Part shown: piece by piece, positions 45,688-47,044 of the stretch
How positions within the stretch are numbered: the first letter of the stretch is position 1
How the letters are laid out: each line of letters opens with the position of its first letter
Assembly (NCBI GenBank): GCA_947165045.1
Contig: CAMUYW010000020.1
Coordinates: 1 to 47,044, forward strand
From: an uncultured Fibrobacter sp.
GTDB taxonomy: Bacteria > Fibrobacterota > Fibrobacteria > Fibrobacterales > Fibrobacteraceae
Length of the DNA stretch: 47,044 bases
Direction of reading: 5' to 3'
Made by a program: the position numbers and the translations under genes
Notes under the pieces: model-generated
Database searches by the model: none
Told to the model about the DNA's origin: nothing
The model's input: the letters and a program-made list of their open reading frames with translations, nothing else

Positions 45688-47044
45688 ATGAATACGAAAA
45701 AAATGCTTGCCCTTGGCACCTGTGTCTCTGTGCTTGGTATGTTCTCTGCCTGCTCCGATGACAGCCCTGCTTCTCCTCCGGTAGATAATCCTGCTTCAAG
45801 CAGCTCTACTATTGTGCCAAACAGTAGTAGCGATGTCAATCCGACATCTTCTTCGGATATTGTTGCAAATTCTTCGTCTTCTGCAGGCAATCCGCTTCTG
45901 ACGTCCTCTAGCTCGAATCCTGAAGACGTTGTTTTGGATTCGAACTCAACTTATATGGGCGTTTCTGAAATCATGTATAACGCTCCGAGCGGTTCGGCTT
46001 TGGAATGGGTCGAAGTCTATATTAAGTCTGGCCCGGATCTTACCAACATGCAGTTGAATAACGTCCGCTTGGATGGTGCTGTTAGCTTTACATTCCCGGC
46101 AGAGCCTTTGAAAAAAGGCGAATATGTTATTGTAACGAACGATGTTACCCTGTTTAAGCAGACTTATCCGAGCTTACCTGCGGGTTGCCGTGTGTTTGGC
46201 CCGTGGGATAATGATTCCAAGACCAACGCTGTTGCAAAACTTGCAAACGAAGGCGATGTTGTCGATGTCAAGATTAAAGGTGAAGGTGACGTCAGTGCTG
46301 CATTTAGCAATAATCCGCCTTGGCCGAGCCTTGCCAATGGCAACGGACGTACGCTCGTGTATCGCGGTTCCGGCAATGAAGCTGACCCGAATTCTTGGGG
46401 CGCAAGCGCTGTGGCAAATGGCAATCCGTGCTCCGGTGACGATCAGGTTCTCGATGCATCGGCAATTCGTTTGAACGAAATCAAACCGTTCGTGCTTGGA
46501 ACGTCAGATGGCTGGGTTGAACTTTACAATAGCGGCTCTGCTCCTGTAGATGTTGCCGGTTGGGAACTCGAATCCAAGCTGAAGGGCAAAAAATGGACTA
46601 TTGGTGGAGCGAGTACTGTTGTTCCGGCTAATGGTTATTTGCTCCTCGAAGCTACTGAATCCGTCTTTGGTTCAGGTCTCTACTTGAGCGATAATGGCGA
46701 TGAAATTTATCTGTATGAAACCGTTGGCGGTACTCGTACAGGTAAGGAAACGAGCTTGATGATTTTTGCTGGTAAACAGTCTAGCGGAATTGTTGAAGTT
46801 GCAGGAAGCGTTGCTCAGGGTGCCATGGCTACCGAAACTCCGGGTGCTGCAAACTCTCTCCTCAAGGCTGGCCCGATTTTCATCAGTGAAATCCACTACC
46901 ACGAAAATGAAAAGGATCTCAAGGACCTTGAATTTTTGGAACTTGTAAATAAAGGAACGGAAGCTGTTACGTTGGTCGAAAGCATCAACAATACTCCGCA
47001 GGGCTGGAAAATCGAAGGTGTGAATATGGAATTTGCATCGACCG
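45688..47044 (+). CDS. Lamin-tail-domain lipoprotein, probably the N-terminal part of a CotH-type protein (cut by window end)
   Basis: At least 452 residues, open at the right edge. N terminus MNTKKMLALGTCVSVLGMFSAC with lipobox (Cys22) and a Ser-rich linker (about 30-85). Three lamin-tail-like beta domains follow: about 92-230 (MGVSEIMYNAPSGSALEWVE), about 260-390 (RLNEIKPFVLGTSDGWVELY, VAGWELESKL, GYLLLEA) and a third from about 393 (PIFISEIHYHENEKDL, FLELVNKGTEAVTL). AAGGAAGGCGC precedes the ATG. Proteins with this start and this neighbourhood (DUF4956, VTC) commonly continue into a CotH kinase domain; that part is outside the window. So a surface lipoprotein acting with the upstream export duct is likely. 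Confidence 0.75.
   Translation, partial: MNTKKMLALGTCVSVLGMFSACSDDSPASPPVDNPASSSSTIVPNSSSDVNPTSSSDIVANSSSSAGNPLLTSSSSNPEDVVLDSNSTYMGVSEIMYNAPSGSALEWVEVYIKSGPDLTNMQLNNVRLDGAVSFTFPAEPLKKGEYVIVTNDVTLFKQTYPSLPAGCRVFGPWDNDSKTNAVAKLANEGDVVDVKIKGEGDVSAAFSNNPPWPSLANGNGRTLVYRGSGNEADPNSWGASAVANGNPCSGDDQVLDASAIRLNEIKPFVLGTSDGWVELYNSGSAPVDVAGWELESKLKGKKWTIGGASTVVPANGYLLLEATESVFGSGLYLSDNGDEIYLYETVGGTRTGKETSLMIFAGKQSSGIVEVAGSVAQGAMATETPGAANSLLKAGPIFISEIHYHENEKDLKDLEFLELVNKGTEAVTLVESINNTPQGWKIEGVNMEFAST

Overview
The window looks like chromosome of a Fibrobacter-type bacterium. The main clues are four genes with Fibrobacter succinogenes major paralogous (FISUMP) domains, a TIGR02147/DUF4423-type regulator next to a lipoprotein, several lipoproteins with poly-Ser linkers after the lipobox, and a glycoside hydrolase with a type IX-like C-terminal tail. 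Species cannot be fixed from sequence reading alone.

Layout. 1-500: 3' end of dxr (isoprenoid synthesis), closed by a perfect hairpin. 568-1621: two tandem paralogous secreted proteins. 1727-3236 (minus): an oxidative-stress operon, thiol peroxidase - OhrR-type MarR regulator - low-Mr tyrosine phosphatase, with a 31-bp dyad in front that looks like the OhrR operator. 3464-8513: housekeeping and accessory genes (Nudix hydrolase, FISUMP protein, SLC13-type carrier, peptidase T, nitroreductase).

8591-22204 is the most interesting block. An ECF sigma factor, a non-zinc anti-sigma-like membrane protein and an exported caspase-like protein fused to beta-repeats form one operon. They are followed by a TonB-dependent receptor, a DUF4249-like lipoprotein and a complete TtpC-type TonB energising complex (DUF3450, TtpC/large ExbB, ExbB, ExbD, TonB, TPR). 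Three copies of one promoter-like element with identical internal spacing lie before the sigma gene, the receptor and the DUF3450 gene. This ties the block into one probable autoregulated regulon for signal-responsive outer-membrane uptake.

22205-25500 is an accessory patch: two 35-bp direct repeats around a small lipoprotein gene, an Rpn/PD-(D/E)XK nuclease gene whose ribosome binding site sits in a hairpin, a broken KilA-N fragment carrying two dyads, and a lipoprotein of unknown function. 25628-28659: an Rrf2/IscR-like regulator divergent from NfnAB (flavin-based bifurcating transhydrogenase). 28950-30492: TIGR02147 regulator plus lipoprotein. 30597-33278: a GH127/GH146 enzyme. 33327-41116 (minus): an operon of a large S8-type protease, a small secreted protein and three FISUMP lipoproteins. 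41667-47044: DUF4956, HlyD-like adaptor, TolC-like protein, VTC polyphosphate polymerase domain and a lamin-tail lipoprotein (cut by the window end), probably one envelope-associated phosphate-polymer/CotH-type system.

A dispersed family of short palindromic elements (GTCATcc ... GGATCC type) lies in many of the intergenic gaps and has invaded operons, for example between exbD and tonB. No tRNA, rRNA, insertion sequence or true CRISPR array was recognised.
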